From the NCBI GenBank assembly GCA_020633725.1, contig JACKDC010000005.1, forward strand, positions 1 through 64,000: 64,000 nt of DNA. The letters run 5' to 3'. Source of the stretch: Candidatus Latescibacterota bacterium. GTDB taxonomy: Bacteria > Krumholzibacteriota > Krumholzibacteriia > JACNKJ01. A model generated the notes under the pieces. That model saw nothing but the letters and a program-made list of their open reading frames with translations. It had not been told where the DNA came from and did no database searches. The translations under genes and the position numbers were made by a program. Below are positions 54,106-64,000 of the stretch, in pieces. Each line of letters starts with the position of its first letter. The stretch's first letter is position 1.

Positions 54106-54134
54106 AGTTTACAGGTCGGTCAGGACGCGGTCAA
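54106..54134 (-). promoter_or_regulatory. sigma-70-type promoter inside the end of the lipoate ligase gene
   Basis: On the minus strand, TTGACC (54134-54129), 17 bp, TAAACT (54111-54106). The -10 covers the TAA stop codon of the ligase gene. It should drive the beta-propeller gene independently of the PDH operon. Confidence 0.55.
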
Positions 54135-54759
54135 TCCGGGCCAGCTGCGCGCGCAGGGCGTCACGGTCGAGGGCCGCCGGCAGCGCGCCCAGGAACTCCG
54201 CGTGCCGCCGTCCCGCCCGGTACTCCGGCTCTCGCGGCGGATGGGCAAGCCAGCGCTCCATCCTGAGCAAGTCCGGATCAAGGAGCAGGGTCGACGAGTA
54301 GTAGAGCAGGCCCTGTTCGCGGTAGATGGCCGAGCCGCCCACCTTGCGGTCGTCGCGCGCGAGATCGCTGATGCCCCGCTGCGTCACGCCCGGAGCGCCG
54401 GCGGCGGCCAGGGCGTCGATCAGCCACGTCGACAGGCGCGCGAAGGCGGCCTTGGAGCCGCCGATGCCGGGCAGCGGCAGGGCGGCGCTCGCGATCAGGT
54501 TGCCGGGGTCCAGCAGCACCGCGCAACCGCCGCCGCGCCGGCGGTACGCCGGCACGCCATCGGCGAGCACGGCCTCCAGGCGCAGTTCCACCTCGGGCTT
54601 CGATCCGCGTCCGAGCACGATGGCCGTGGCGTCGCAGGGGCGGAGCGTCCAGCGCGCGCGGCCGTCGGCGCGGACCGCATCCAGCAGCGCCTCGTCTTGC
54701 AGCCAGGGATGGATGGTGAGTCCCGAGGGGTGCAGCTCGGGCGCGGGGGGCGCGCCCAC
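54109..54759 (-). CDS. lplA: lipoate-protein ligase A-like enzyme
   Basis: A 216-residue protein of the BPL/LplA fold. Visible are RRGGGCAVLLDPGNLIAS, the RGGG region for lipoyl-AMP binding, and the catalytic lysine motif KVGGSAIYRE. A short C-terminal domain is present. It would attach lipoate or octanoate to E2, whose gene is in the same operon. I start at GTG 54759, 3 bp after the E3 stop; no ATG is available near the N-terminus. Confidence 0.8.
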   Translation of the reverse strand: MGAPPAPELHPSGLTIHPWLQDEALLDAVRADGRARWTLRPCDATAIVLGRGSKPEVELRLEAVLADGVPAYRRRGGGCAVLLDPGNLIASAALPLPGIGGSKAAFARLSTWLIDALAAAGAPGVTQRGISDLARDDRKVGGSAIYREQGLLYYSSTLLLDPDLLRMERWLAHPPREPEYRAGRRHAEFLGALPAALDRDALRAQLARIDRVLTDL

Positions 54760-54761
54760 GC

Positions 54762-56186
54762 CTACTTCTTCTTCGGCGGCGCCAGGTGCACGGCGGCGCC
54801 GGCGGCCACCTCGGCGGCCTCGAGGATGCTCTCCGACAGCGTGGGATGGGGGTGGATCGTCACCATCATGTCCTCGAGCGTGGCGCCCATCTCGAGGGCC
54901 AGCGTGCCCTCGGCGATGAGCTCGCTCGCGTGCGGACCCACCATCGCGACGCCCAGCACGCGCTGGGTCTCGGGGTCGGCGAGGATCTTGACGAAGCCGT
55001 CGGTGTGGCCGATCGCCTTGGCGCGTCCCAGGGCGCTGAGCGGGAAGCGGCCCACTGTCACCGCGATGCCCTTGGCCTCGGCCTCGCGCTCGGTGAGGCC
55101 GGTCCAGGCGATCTCTGGCGAGGTGAAGACGACCGCGGGGACGGCGCGGTTGTCGAAGGCGCTCTTGTGGCCGGCGATGACCTCGGCGGCCACCTTGCCC
55201 TCGCGGCTGGCCTTGTGCGCGAGCATGGGGCCGGGGGCCACGTCGCCGATGGCGAAGACGTGCTTCACCGCCGTGCGGCATTCCTCGTCGGTGGGAATCT
55301 GCCCCTGGGCGTTCACGGCGAGGCCGAGCGCGTCGAGGCCGATGTCGTCGGTGTTGGGCTTGCGGCCCACGGCCACGAGCACGCGCTCGTAGTGGCGGCT
55401 GATCGTCTCGCCGCCGTGCTCGATGTCCACGCGGAAGCCCTGGTCCTTGCCGAGCTCCTTGATGCCCACCACCTTGCTCTCCAGCAGCAGCTCCTCGAAG
55501 CGCGCCTGGCAGTTCTTGAGCACGGGGCGCACCAGATCCTGGTCCGCGCCCATGAGCAGGTTCGGGAAGAGCTCGACCATGCTCACCTTGCTCCCGAGTC
55601 CGTGGTAGACCAGCCCCAGCTCGAGGCCGATGTACCCGCCGCCCACCACGAGCAGGTTCTCGGGGATCTCCGGAATCTCCAGCGCCTCGGCGCTGGACCA
55701 GACGGGCAGGTCGTAGGCCGGCGGAATCTCGTTGATGCGGCTGCCGGTGGCGATGATGGCGTGCTTGAAGCGGATGCGGCTCACCTCGCCGCCCTCGATC
55801 GCGAGTTCGTGGGCGCCGGCGAAGCGCCCGAAGCCCTTCACGACCTCGACGCCGCGCTTCTCCAGCAGACCGGCCACGCCGCCGGTGAGGCTGTCCACCA
55901 CCTGCTGGGTCCAGTCGTGGAGCTTCTGCCGGTCGATGCTGATCTTGCCCACCTTCACGCCCAGCCGCTCGGCGGCGCGCGCCTCGTGCGCGATCTCCAC
56001 GGCGTTGATCAGCGCCTTGGAGGGGATGCAGCCCTCCCTGAGACAGACGCCGCCCAGCTTGTCGGCCGCCTCCACCAGCGTGACCTCGAGGCCGAGATCC
56101 GCGGCGCGGATCGCCGCCACGTAGCCGCCGGGACCGCCGCCGATCACCACCAGGTCGGTTTCCAGCTCCAGGCTTCCCATCACCAT
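54762..56186 (-). CDS. lpdA: dihydrolipoyl dehydrogenase (E3)
   Basis: A 474-residue flavoprotein that reoxidises the lipoamide of E2 with NAD+. The FAD motif GGGPGG is at 16-21, the redox-active disulfide C48/C53 (GGVCLREGCIPSK) and the NAD motif VGGGYIGLELG are present. The active-site HPHPTLSE lies near the C-terminus. ATG at 56186 with GAAGGAG in front; ATG 56180 is also possible. Confidence 0.95.
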   Translation of the reverse strand: MVMGSLELETDLVVIGGGPGGYVAAIRAADLGLEVTLVEAADKLGGVCLREGCIPSKALINAVEIAHEARAAERLGVKVGKISIDRQKLHDWTQQVVDSLTGGVAGLLEKRGVEVVKGFGRFAGAHELAIEGGEVSRIRFKHAIIATGSRINEIPPAYDLPVWSSAEALEIPEIPENLLVVGGGYIGLELGLVYHGLGSKVSMVELFPNLLMGADQDLVRPVLKNCQARFEELLLESKVVGIKELGKDQGFRVDIEHGGETISRHYERVLVAVGRKPNTDDIGLDALGLAVNAQGQIPTDEECRTAVKHVFAIGDVAPGPMLAHKASREGKVAAEVIAGHKSAFDNRAVPAVVFTSPEIAWTGLTEREAEAKGIAVTVGRFPLSALGRAKAIGHTDGFVKILADPETQRVLGVAMVGPHASELIAEGTLALEMGATLEDMMVTIHPHPTLSESILEAAEVAAGAAVHLAPPKKK

Positions 56187-56210
56187 CGCGGCGACGCTCC
56201 TTCGCTCGGG

Positions 56211-57515
56211 TTAGGCCTTGCCGGCCAGCCAGGACAGGGGATCGGCGAGCTGCGCCATCATCGTGGAGACGAAGCGCGCCGCGTCGGCGCCGTCGGCCAC
56301 GCGGTGGTCGAAGGCCAGGCTCAGCGGCAGGATGCTGCGGATGACGATCTCGCCATCGCGCACCACCGGCTTCTCCTGCACCTTGCCGAGGCCCAGGATC
56401 GCCACCTCGGGGTAGTTGATCGTGGGCAGCAGGGCCGTGCCGCCCAGCGGACCCACGTTGGTGATCGTGAAGGTGCCGCCGCGCAGCTCGCTCACGTCCA
56501 CCGTTCCGGCCCGCGCTCGCTCCGCGAGCGCGCGGATGTCGGCGGCGATCTCCATCACGCTCTTCGTGTCCACGCCCCGCACCACCGGTACGATCAGCCC
56601 GCGTCCCGTGTCCACCGCGATGCCGATGTTGATGTAGCGCTTGTAGACGATCTCCTCGCGGAAGGGATCGAGGCTCGCGTTGAACGCGCGGGCATTCTTC
56701 AGCCCTTCGGCCACGGCCTTGGCCACGAAGGCCAGCAGCGTGGGGGGCGCGGCGTCCGTGCCCGCGAGGCGCTCCTTCTCACGCACACGGTACCTTTCGA
56801 GCTCGGTGACGTCGGCCTCGTCCATGTGCGCCACGTGCGGCACCATCACCATGGAGCTGACCATCCTGTGCGCCACCTTGCGGCGGATCGAGCGCAGCGG
56901 CTCGCGCTCCACCTCGCCGAACTGCTCGAAATCGGGCATCGGCTCCACGTCGAAGAAGGGGATGCCCCCGCCGGTCCAGGCCATCGCGGGCTCGCCTGCG
57001 CGCGCGGGCGCCGCGGCCGGGCCACCGCCGGCCTGGAAGCGGTTCAGATCTTCGGCCGTGACGCGCCCGCCCGGCCCGCTCGGCGTGACCTGGTGGAGGT
57101 CGATGCCCATCTCGCGCGCCAGACGGCGCACCGCGGGCGCCGCGGGCACGGGGCCGGCGGCGTCGCGCGTGGGCGGAGGCGCCGAGGGCGCGGGGGGTGC
57201 GGCCGGGGCCGGCGCCGTGGGCGCCTCGGCCTGCGCGGGCCTGGCAGGCGCGGGGGCGGGAACGGCGGCGCCGGAGGCCGCGCCATCGTCGATCACCGCG
57301 ATGACGTTGCCGACCATCACCACATCGCCCACCTTGCCCCCGAGACGCTTCAGCGTGCCCGCGGCCGGGGAGGGGATGGTCACCGCCGCCTTGTCCGTCT
57401 CCACGTCCACCAGGGGCGCGTCCTCGGCGATGGTCCCGCCCTCGCTGACGTGCCACTTCAGGATCTCGCCCTCGTGGACGCCCTCGCCGAGATCGGGCAG
57501 CTTGAACTCGTACAC
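56211..57515 (-). CDS. pdhC: dihydrolipoamide acetyltransferase (E2)
   Basis: A 434-residue E2 with one lipoyl domain (1-78; lipoyl lysine K42 in ETDKA) and an Ala/Pro linker (about 80-125). The peripheral subunit-binding domain follows (PAVRRLAREMGIDL, about 128-165), then the catalytic acyltransferase domain (about 210-434) with FDHRVADGADAARF, the HxxxDG active site. Start is GTG behind GGAGG. It forms the core of the complex. Confidence 0.93.
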   Translation of the reverse strand: MYEFKLPDLGEGVHEGEILKWHVSEGGTIAEDAPLVDVETDKAAVTIPSPAAGTLKRLGGKVGDVVMVGNVIAVIDDGAASGAAVPAPAPARPAQAEAPTAPAPAAPPAPSAPPPTRDAAGPVPAAPAVRRLAREMGIDLHQVTPSGPGGRVTAEDLNRFQAGGGPAAAPARAGEPAMAWTGGGIPFFDVEPMPDFEQFGEVEREPLRSIRRKVAHRMVSSMVMVPHVAHMDEADVTELERYRVREKERLAGTDAAPPTLLAFVAKAVAEGLKNARAFNASLDPFREEIVYKRYINIGIAVDTGRGLIVPVVRGVDTKSVMEIAADIRALAERARAGTVDVSELRGGTFTITNVGPLGGTALLPTINYPEVAILGLGKVQEKPVVRDGEIVIRSILPLSLAFDHRVADGADAARFVSTMMAQLADPLSWLAGKA

Positions 57516-57526
57516 GCGATCCTCCC

Positions 57527-58507
57527 TCAGAAGTCCAGGGTCTGCTCCAGGGCGTCCAGGATGCGGCCGGCCGTGGGCAGGTAGGCCTGCTCGCGGCTGA
57601 AGCCGGGCGTGACCACGTCGAAGCCGGTGACGCGCGCCACCGGCGCCTCGAGGTAGAGCAGCGCCTTGTCGTTGATGCGGGTGACGATCTCGCTCGACAT
57701 GCCGAGGCTGCGCGGCGCCTCCTGCACCACCACGCAGCGCCCGGTCGTCTTGACCGAGTCGGCGATGGCGTCGCCGTCCAGGGGCGACATGGTGAGCGGG
57801 TCGATCAGGTGCGTCGTCGCGCCCCGCTTCGCCTCGAGCTGCGCGGCCGCCTGCTCCGCCGGGCGGCGCATGGCGCCCCAGGCGACGAGCGTGACGTCCT
57901 TGCCCTCGCGCACGTGCTCGGCCACGCCCAGGGGCATGGACTCGGGCGTCTCCGGCACCTCTTCGCGCCAGGCGCGATAGCTGTGCTTGGGCTCCATGAA
58001 GACCACGGCGTCGGGGTCGGCGATGGCCGCGCGCAGCAGCGCCCGCGCGTTGCGCGGCGTCGACGGGATCACCACCTTCAGCCCCGGGAAGTGCGCGTAG
58101 GTCGCCTCGCGGCTCTCGCTGTGATGCTCCAGCGCGCGCACGCCGCCGCCGTAGGGCATGCGCATCACCATGGGCACGCTGTACCTGCCGTGGCTGCGGT
58201 TCCGCACGCGCGAGGCGTGGCCCTCCATCTGCGCGATGGCGAGGTAGGAGAAGCCCGAGAACTGCATCTCGCAGACGGGCCTGAGCCCCGCCATGGCCAT
58301 GCCGATGCTGGTGCCCGCGATGGCGCTCTCGGCCAGCGGCGTGTCGATGACGCGGCCCTCGCCGAACTTGTCGTAGAGCCCTTCGGTGGCGCGGAACACG
58401 CCGCCGTTGATCCCGACGTCCTCGCCCAGCACGACGACGCTGTCGTCCTCGGCCATCATCTCCGTGAGGGCAAGATTGATGGCCTGGATCATGGTGAGCT
58501 TAGGCAT
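57527..58507 (-). CDS. pdhB: pyruvate dehydrogenase E1 beta subunit
   Basis: A 326-residue transketolase-like subunit with LGEDVGINGGVFRAT, LAESAIAGTSIGMAM and EPKHSYRA, the usual motifs of E1 beta from pyruvate and branched-chain dehydrogenases. It overlaps the end of the alpha gene by 8 bp. Branched-chain 2-oxoacid dehydrogenase is the main alternative function. Confidence 0.93.
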   Translation of the reverse strand: MPKLTMIQAINLALTEMMAEDDSVVVLGEDVGINGGVFRATEGLYDKFGEGRVIDTPLAESAIAGTSIGMAMAGLRPVCEMQFSGFSYLAIAQMEGHASRVRNRSHGRYSVPMVMRMPYGGGVRALEHHSESREATYAHFPGLKVVIPSTPRNARALLRAAIADPDAVVFMEPKHSYRAWREEVPETPESMPLGVAEHVREGKDVTLVAWGAMRRPAEQAAAQLEAKRGATTHLIDPLTMSPLDGDAIADSVKTTGRCVVVQEAPRSLGMSSEIVTRINDKALLYLEAPVARVTGFDVVTPGFSREQAYLPTAGRILDALEQTLDF

Positions 58508-59609
58508 CGCCCGCCTCCTTGGCCCGCGCGGCGTCCCGCGCCAGCAGCGCGTGGAAGAGCTCGCGCTGCTCGTTGATCACCGGGTGGAGGGTTCCAAACA
58601 CGTGGTCGAAGGGCGTGTCGGGGGGGAAGGTGGTCTCGGTCTCGTAGACCTTCACTTCCTCGGCGATGCCCGCGCGGATCTCCTCGCGCAGCGCGGTCTC
58701 GCGGGCTTCGTCCCAGAGGCCGCGGGCCTCGAGATAGCGGCGCAGGCGCAGGATGGGATCCTTCTCGGTCCACTCGGCCTGGGCGGCCTCCTCGTTGCGG
58801 TAGCGCGTGGGGTCGTCGGCGGTGGTGTGCACGCCCATGCGATAGGTGACCGCCTCGATGAGCGTCGGCCCCTCGCCACGCTTCGCGCGATCGATCGCCT
58901 CGCGCGTGGCGACGACCATGGCCAGGACGTCGTTGCCGTCCACCTGGATGCCCGGCATCTCGTAGGCCACGGCCTTCTGCGCGATGCTCCGCGCGCTCGT
59001 CTGCTTGCTGCGCGGGATCGAGATCGCCCACTGGTTGTTCTGGCAGATGAAGACCACCGGCGCCTTCCACACGGCGGCGAAGTTGAGCGCCTCGTGGAAG
59101 TCGCCCTGGCTGGTGGCGCCGTCGCCGAACCAGCAGACCGTGGCCGCCTTCTCGCCGCGCAGCTTCTGCGCGTAGGCGAGGCCCACGGCGTGGGGAATCT
59201 GCGCGCCCACGATGATCGAGTCGTAGAGGGTGCGCAGCGCGGGGTCGATCGCCGAGCCCTCCTCGCGGCCGTTCCAGAAGTGGAGGACGTCCTTGAAGCG
59301 GTGCCCGCGCATGAGCCGAGCGCCGAGCTCGCGGAAGGCGCCGACGAACCAGTCCATCGGGCCCATGCAATACACCGGGCCCACCGACGCGGCCTCCTGG
59401 CCGACGCTGGGACTGAAGGTGCCGAGGCGGCCCTGGCGCTGCAGGTTGAGCATGCGCTGGTCGGCTTCGCGGCCGAGCACCATGCCCCGGTAGAGGGTGT
59501 GAAGATCCTCGGGAGGCAAGCCGGGATCGAGCGCCTGGTCCACCTCGCCGCTGGGGGCGAGGATCTGCAGGGTCTCGATGCCGAAGCTCGCCAGTTCCGT
59601 TCTCGGCAT
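58500..59609 (-). CDS. pdhA: pyruvate dehydrogenase E1 alpha subunit
   Basis: A 369-residue thiamine-diphosphate enzyme. The TPP motif runs from GDGATSQGDFHEALN to CQNNQWAIS at about 165-205, and phospho-loop-like YRMGVHTTADDP is also present. It decarboxylates pyruvate with E1 beta. I start at ATG 59609 (MPRTELASF) because AAAGGA lies just upstream; the frame is open 22 codons further. First gene of the PDH-lplA operon. Confidence 0.93.
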   Translation of the reverse strand: MPRTELASFGIETLQILAPSGEVDQALDPGLPPEDLHTLYRGMVLGREADQRMLNLQRQGRLGTFSPSVGQEAASVGPVYCMGPMDWFVGAFRELGARLMRGHRFKDVLHFWNGREEGSAIDPALRTLYDSIIVGAQIPHAVGLAYAQKLRGEKAATVCWFGDGATSQGDFHEALNFAAVWKAPVVFICQNNQWAISIPRSKQTSARSIAQKAVAYEMPGIQVDGNDVLAMVVATREAIDRAKRGEGPTLIEAVTYRMGVHTTADDPTRYRNEEAAQAEWTEKDPILRLRRYLEARGLWDEARETALREEIRAGIAEEVKVYETETTFPPDTPFDHVFGTLHPVINEQRELFHALLARDAARAKEAGDA

Positions 59610-59909
59610 TGCCGTCCTTTCGCTGAGGCGGGCGCAGAGGGCGGGAGGCGGAGACTCTCGCCGGCAGGCCTGCATTGACGGGGGGCGCGCGCCGGCGGCG
59701 ACCTCGTTCCTGTGCTGGGGTCAAGCGGCGGTCGTCCGGCGCCGGCCCGCTCACACTAACCCGAGCGCCCTGTCGCCGCAAGGGTTCCGGCGGCAGGCGA
59801 CAAGAGGGTCCGGCGCTCCGTTTTGGCCGCAGCGCCCCGGTCCCGCTCTTGCGCTTCCGGCCGGCTTGCGGCATTGATGGGTGCGTTCCTTCAGCGAAGC
59901 GGAGATCCC
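59610..59909. other. 300-bp divergent intergenic region
   Basis: This region between pdhA and the FMN reductase gene holds the PDH promoter at 59753-59781 and a pdhA leader of about 140 nt. Toward the reductase gene I see only a weak -24/-12-like arrangement at 59838-59852 (GG and TTGC spaced correctly, poor between). I see no gene in it. Confidence 0.5.
59753..59781 (-). promoter_or_regulatory. sigma-70-type promoter of the PDH operon
   Basis: On the minus strand, TTGCGG (59781-59776), 17 bp, TAGTGT (59758-59753), about 145 bp upstream of the pdhA start. Confidence 0.5.
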
Positions 59910-60503
59910 GTGAACTTGCTCATCGTCAGCGGCTCGACGCGAGCGCGCAGCCGCACCCGAGCGCTGGCCACCGGCCTCGTCTCCGTGGCCGAGACCGCGG
60001 GGGCCTCCGTGCGCCTGCTCGACCTGCACGCGACGCGCCTGCCGCTCTTCGAGTCCGGCAATGCCGACCTGGCCGCGCGGCCCGAGGTCGAGGAGATCAA
60101 GGACAGCGCCGCCTGGGCCGACGGCTTCCTGCTCGGCACGCCGGAGTACCACGGCGGCGTCAGCAGCGCGCTCAAGAACTGGCTGGACTACCTCTACGAG
60201 GAACTGGCCGGCAAGCTGGCCGGCGTCTACGCGGTGACGGGTGGCGGCGGGGGCGACATGTCCATCACCGCGGTCAAGAACAGCGTGCACTGGTGTCACG
60301 GCTTCACCCTGCCCTTCCATGCCGCGGCGCGAGGGGTGGACTTCGACGGCCTCGCGCTGCAGAACGAGAAGGTCCGCGACCGCCTCGAGCGCCTGGTCCG
60401 CGATCTGGTGCGCTACGCCCCCGTGCTGCGATCAACCTTCGAGTCGGCGCGCGCCCAGGGCAAGGGGCCCGAGGCGGGATTCGCCGGCTTCCACGCGGAC
60501 TGA
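59910..60503 (+). CDS. NAD(P)H-dependent FMN reductase
   Basis: A 197-residue flavodoxin-fold reductase. The FMN phosphate loop is VSGSTRARSRTRAL at 5-18. The isoalloxazine loop is GTPEYHGGVSSALKNWLDY at about 76-94, and AVTGGGGG follows. It reduces FMN or quinones; the physiological acceptor is unknown. I use the GTG at 59910 after GGAGAT; the longer frame upstream is Arg/Ala-rich and unlikely. Confidence 0.9.
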   Translation: MNLLIVSGSTRARSRTRALATGLVSVAETAGASVRLLDLHATRLPLFESGNADLAARPEVEEIKDSAAWADGFLLGTPEYHGGVSSALKNWLDYLYEELAGKLAGVYAVTGGGGGDMSITAVKNSVHWCHGFTLPFHAAARGVDFDGLALQNEKVRDRLERLVRDLVRYAPVLRSTFESARAQGKGPEAGFAGFHAD

Positions 60504-60518
60504 GTCCGGGAGACCTTC

Positions 60519-61583
60519 GTGACGATCCCCACCCTCGGCGAAGAACTCGCCGCCGCCCGGGCCCAGGGCGGTCTGGTCTTTCGCCTCCAGCTCGGCGGCG
60601 AACTCCTCCGCGTCACCGGCGCCGACGCGCCCGCCTGGCTGCAGGCGAACCTGAGCCAGGATCTCGAGCCGCTGACGCCGGGCCACGGCGCGCGCAGCCT
60701 GCTGCTCGACGCGAAGGCCGCCGTGCTGGCCGACATGGTCGTCCTGCGCACCCGCGAGGGCTTCCTGCTCGTCGCCGACGCCGACCCCGGCCGCCCGCTC
60801 GCCGAGGAGCTGGAGCGGCGCGTCTTCCGCGAGAACGTGCAGCTGCGCTCGCTGGAGGGCGCGGCCGAGCAGCTCAGCCTGGGGGGGACCGGCGCGGCGG
60901 ACTTCCTGCGCGAGCGGCTGAGCGTGGACGCCCTGCCCGTCGCGCTGCACGCGCACGCGGAGGCGGAGCTGGCCGGCTGGCCCGTCCGCGTCCTGCGCTC
61001 GCGCAGCCTGGGCGTGCCCGGCTGGGACCTCCTCTTCGATCCGAGCTGCGGCCCGCAGGACCCAGCGGCCGCGGCCCAGGGCGAGGGCGCGGCGGGTGCG
61101 CTGCGCGGGCTGTTTCTCGCGCTCGACGCCGCCGGCGCCCGGCGGCTCTCCGCCCAGTCCGTGGAGGCGCTGCGTCTGGCCGCGGGACAGCTGCGGCGCG
61201 AACCGGATCTGCAGCGAGTCCTGCCCCAGGAGGCGGGGTTGTTGCCCGAGGCCGTGAGCGTCGCCAAGGGCTGCTATCCCGGGCAGGAAGTCGTCATGCG
61301 ACAGCACAGCCGGGGCAAGCCGCGCTGGAGGCCCCAGCTCGTGGCCGGCGAGGGCGATCCGCCGTCGCCCGGCAGCGCGGTGGAGGACGCCGAGGGCGCG
61401 AGCGCGGGCTGGGTGAGCTCCGCGGCCCACGTGCCGCCGCCCGCGGCGCCGGGCTTCCTGGCGCTGGTCTTCGTCAAGGCCGAGCGCCCGCGGGAGGGCG
61501 CGCTGCGGCTCCGCGCGGAGGGCGAGGCGCCGGCGCGGCCCCTGGAGCTGCGAGAGCCCTTGCCCTTTCCGCTTTCGCCATGA
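60519..61583 (+). CDS. ygfZ: YgfZ/GcvT-like folate-binding protein
   Basis: A 354-residue protein of the GcvT fold with the YgfZ signature KGCYPGQEVVMR (C252). YgfZ proteins use tetrahydrofolate in the assembly or repair of iron-sulfur clusters, which fits a cell with many Fe-S and lipoate enzymes. GTG start 15 bp after the FMN reductase gene, so the two are probably cotranscribed. Confidence 0.88.
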   Translation: MTIPTLGEELAAARAQGGLVFRLQLGGELLRVTGADAPAWLQANLSQDLEPLTPGHGARSLLLDAKAAVLADMVVLRTREGFLLVADADPGRPLAEELERRVFRENVQLRSLEGAAEQLSLGGTGAADFLRERLSVDALPVALHAHAEAELAGWPVRVLRSRSLGVPGWDLLFDPSCGPQDPAAAAQGEGAAGALRGLFLALDAAGARRLSAQSVEALRLAAGQLRREPDLQRVLPQEAGLLPEAVSVAKGCYPGQEVVMRQHSRGKPRWRPQLVAGEGDPPSPGSAVEDAEGASAGWVSSAAHVPPPAAPGFLALVFVKAERPREGALRLRAEGEAPARPLELREPLPFPLSP

Positions 61584-61724
61584 CACGCGCCTGTCAGTCC
61601 GACCGGCTTTCCTGACGGGTTCGGCCGTCACCGCTGTCAGGGCGTCAGCGCCCCCCGCGGCGTCCGCTGCGCGAGAATCGCCTAAGTCGCGTTGAAGCCG
61701 CCTGTTGCGGGCGAAGCTCCGAGC

Positions 61725-61739
61725 TGGTCCACAGCTTGC
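61725..61739 (+). promoter_or_regulatory. weak sigma-54 (-24/-12) promoter candidate for clpB
   Basis: TGG and TTGC are at exact sigma-54 spacing but the bases between match poorly. Direct repeats CTGTCAG at 61591-61597 and 61634-61640, with an inverted CCTGAC at 61611-61616, lie 85-135 bp upstream. A hairpin GCCGCC-CGTTCG-GGCGGC at 61755-61772 sits just before the RBS. I see no CIRCE element. Confidence 0.3.
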
Positions 61740-61788
61740 GCAGTCCCCTTCGGCGCCGCCCGTTCGGGCGGCAACGAGGAGGTCACGC

Positions 61789-64000
<2,212 letters not shown>

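Overview
The window is about 70% GC, gene-dense bacterial DNA with no rRNA, tRNA, IS element or CRISPR array that I can see. Secreted proteins ending in a PNPFNP-type FlgD-like C-terminal domain, an alternative complex III joined to a caa3 oxidase, and long sigma-54 activators with TPR domains together suggest an aerobic member of an FCB-group lineage, probably an uncultured one such as Eisenbacteria/Krumholzibacteriota relatives. That placement is inference from gene content.

Layout. 0.1-9.3 kb: three secreted peptidases (M14, S8, C25), all but one-direction neighbours, then a polysaccharide flippase. 9.4-15.8 kb: a DUF4139 protein, two sodium:solute symporters separated by a 91-residue membrane protein, and an MFS permease. 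15.9-19.0 kb: a secreted protein with three internal repeats, then rlmN. 19.1-29.7 kb: a regulatory block with a histidine kinase, three sigma-54 activators (bEBPs), a secreted helical protein, an outer-membrane barrel, a small secreted protein and a probable sigma-54-dependent small RNA. 29.8-42.6 kb: actABCDEF, a small membrane protein, sco, coxB, coxA, coxC, coxD. 42.6-46.2 kb: DUF3179 protein, heme o synthase and heme a synthase. 46.2-54.1 kb: mixed accessory genes (DUF4230, DUF1003, lipoproteins, SDR, DUF6265, methyltransferase, DUF4386, beta-propeller). 54.1-59.6 kb: pyruvate dehydrogenase complex (E1 alpha, E1 beta, E2, E3) plus a lipoate ligase on the minus strand. 59.9-64 kb: FMN reductase, YgfZ-like protein and a ClpB cut by the window edge.

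How parts work together. The act-cox operon encodes quinol oxidation and oxygen reduction in one transcription unit, with copper delivery (Sco) and heme a synthesis next to it. The PDH operon carries its own lipoylation gene. In the regulatory block the kinase and its regulator sit directly upstream of a sigma-54-type promoter that faces the secreted protein and barrel genes. The TPR-bEBP follows a small secreted protein gene and is followed by inverted repeats, an almost consensus -24/-12 promoter, about 275 nt of hairpin-rich non-coding-looking sequence and a perfect intrinsic terminator. This last unit is the best candidate for an undescribed system.

Promoters. I find a recurring housekeeping promoter form, TTGNCN-17 bp-TANNNT, in front of at least thirteen transcription units, and four -24/-12 sigma-54 candidates.
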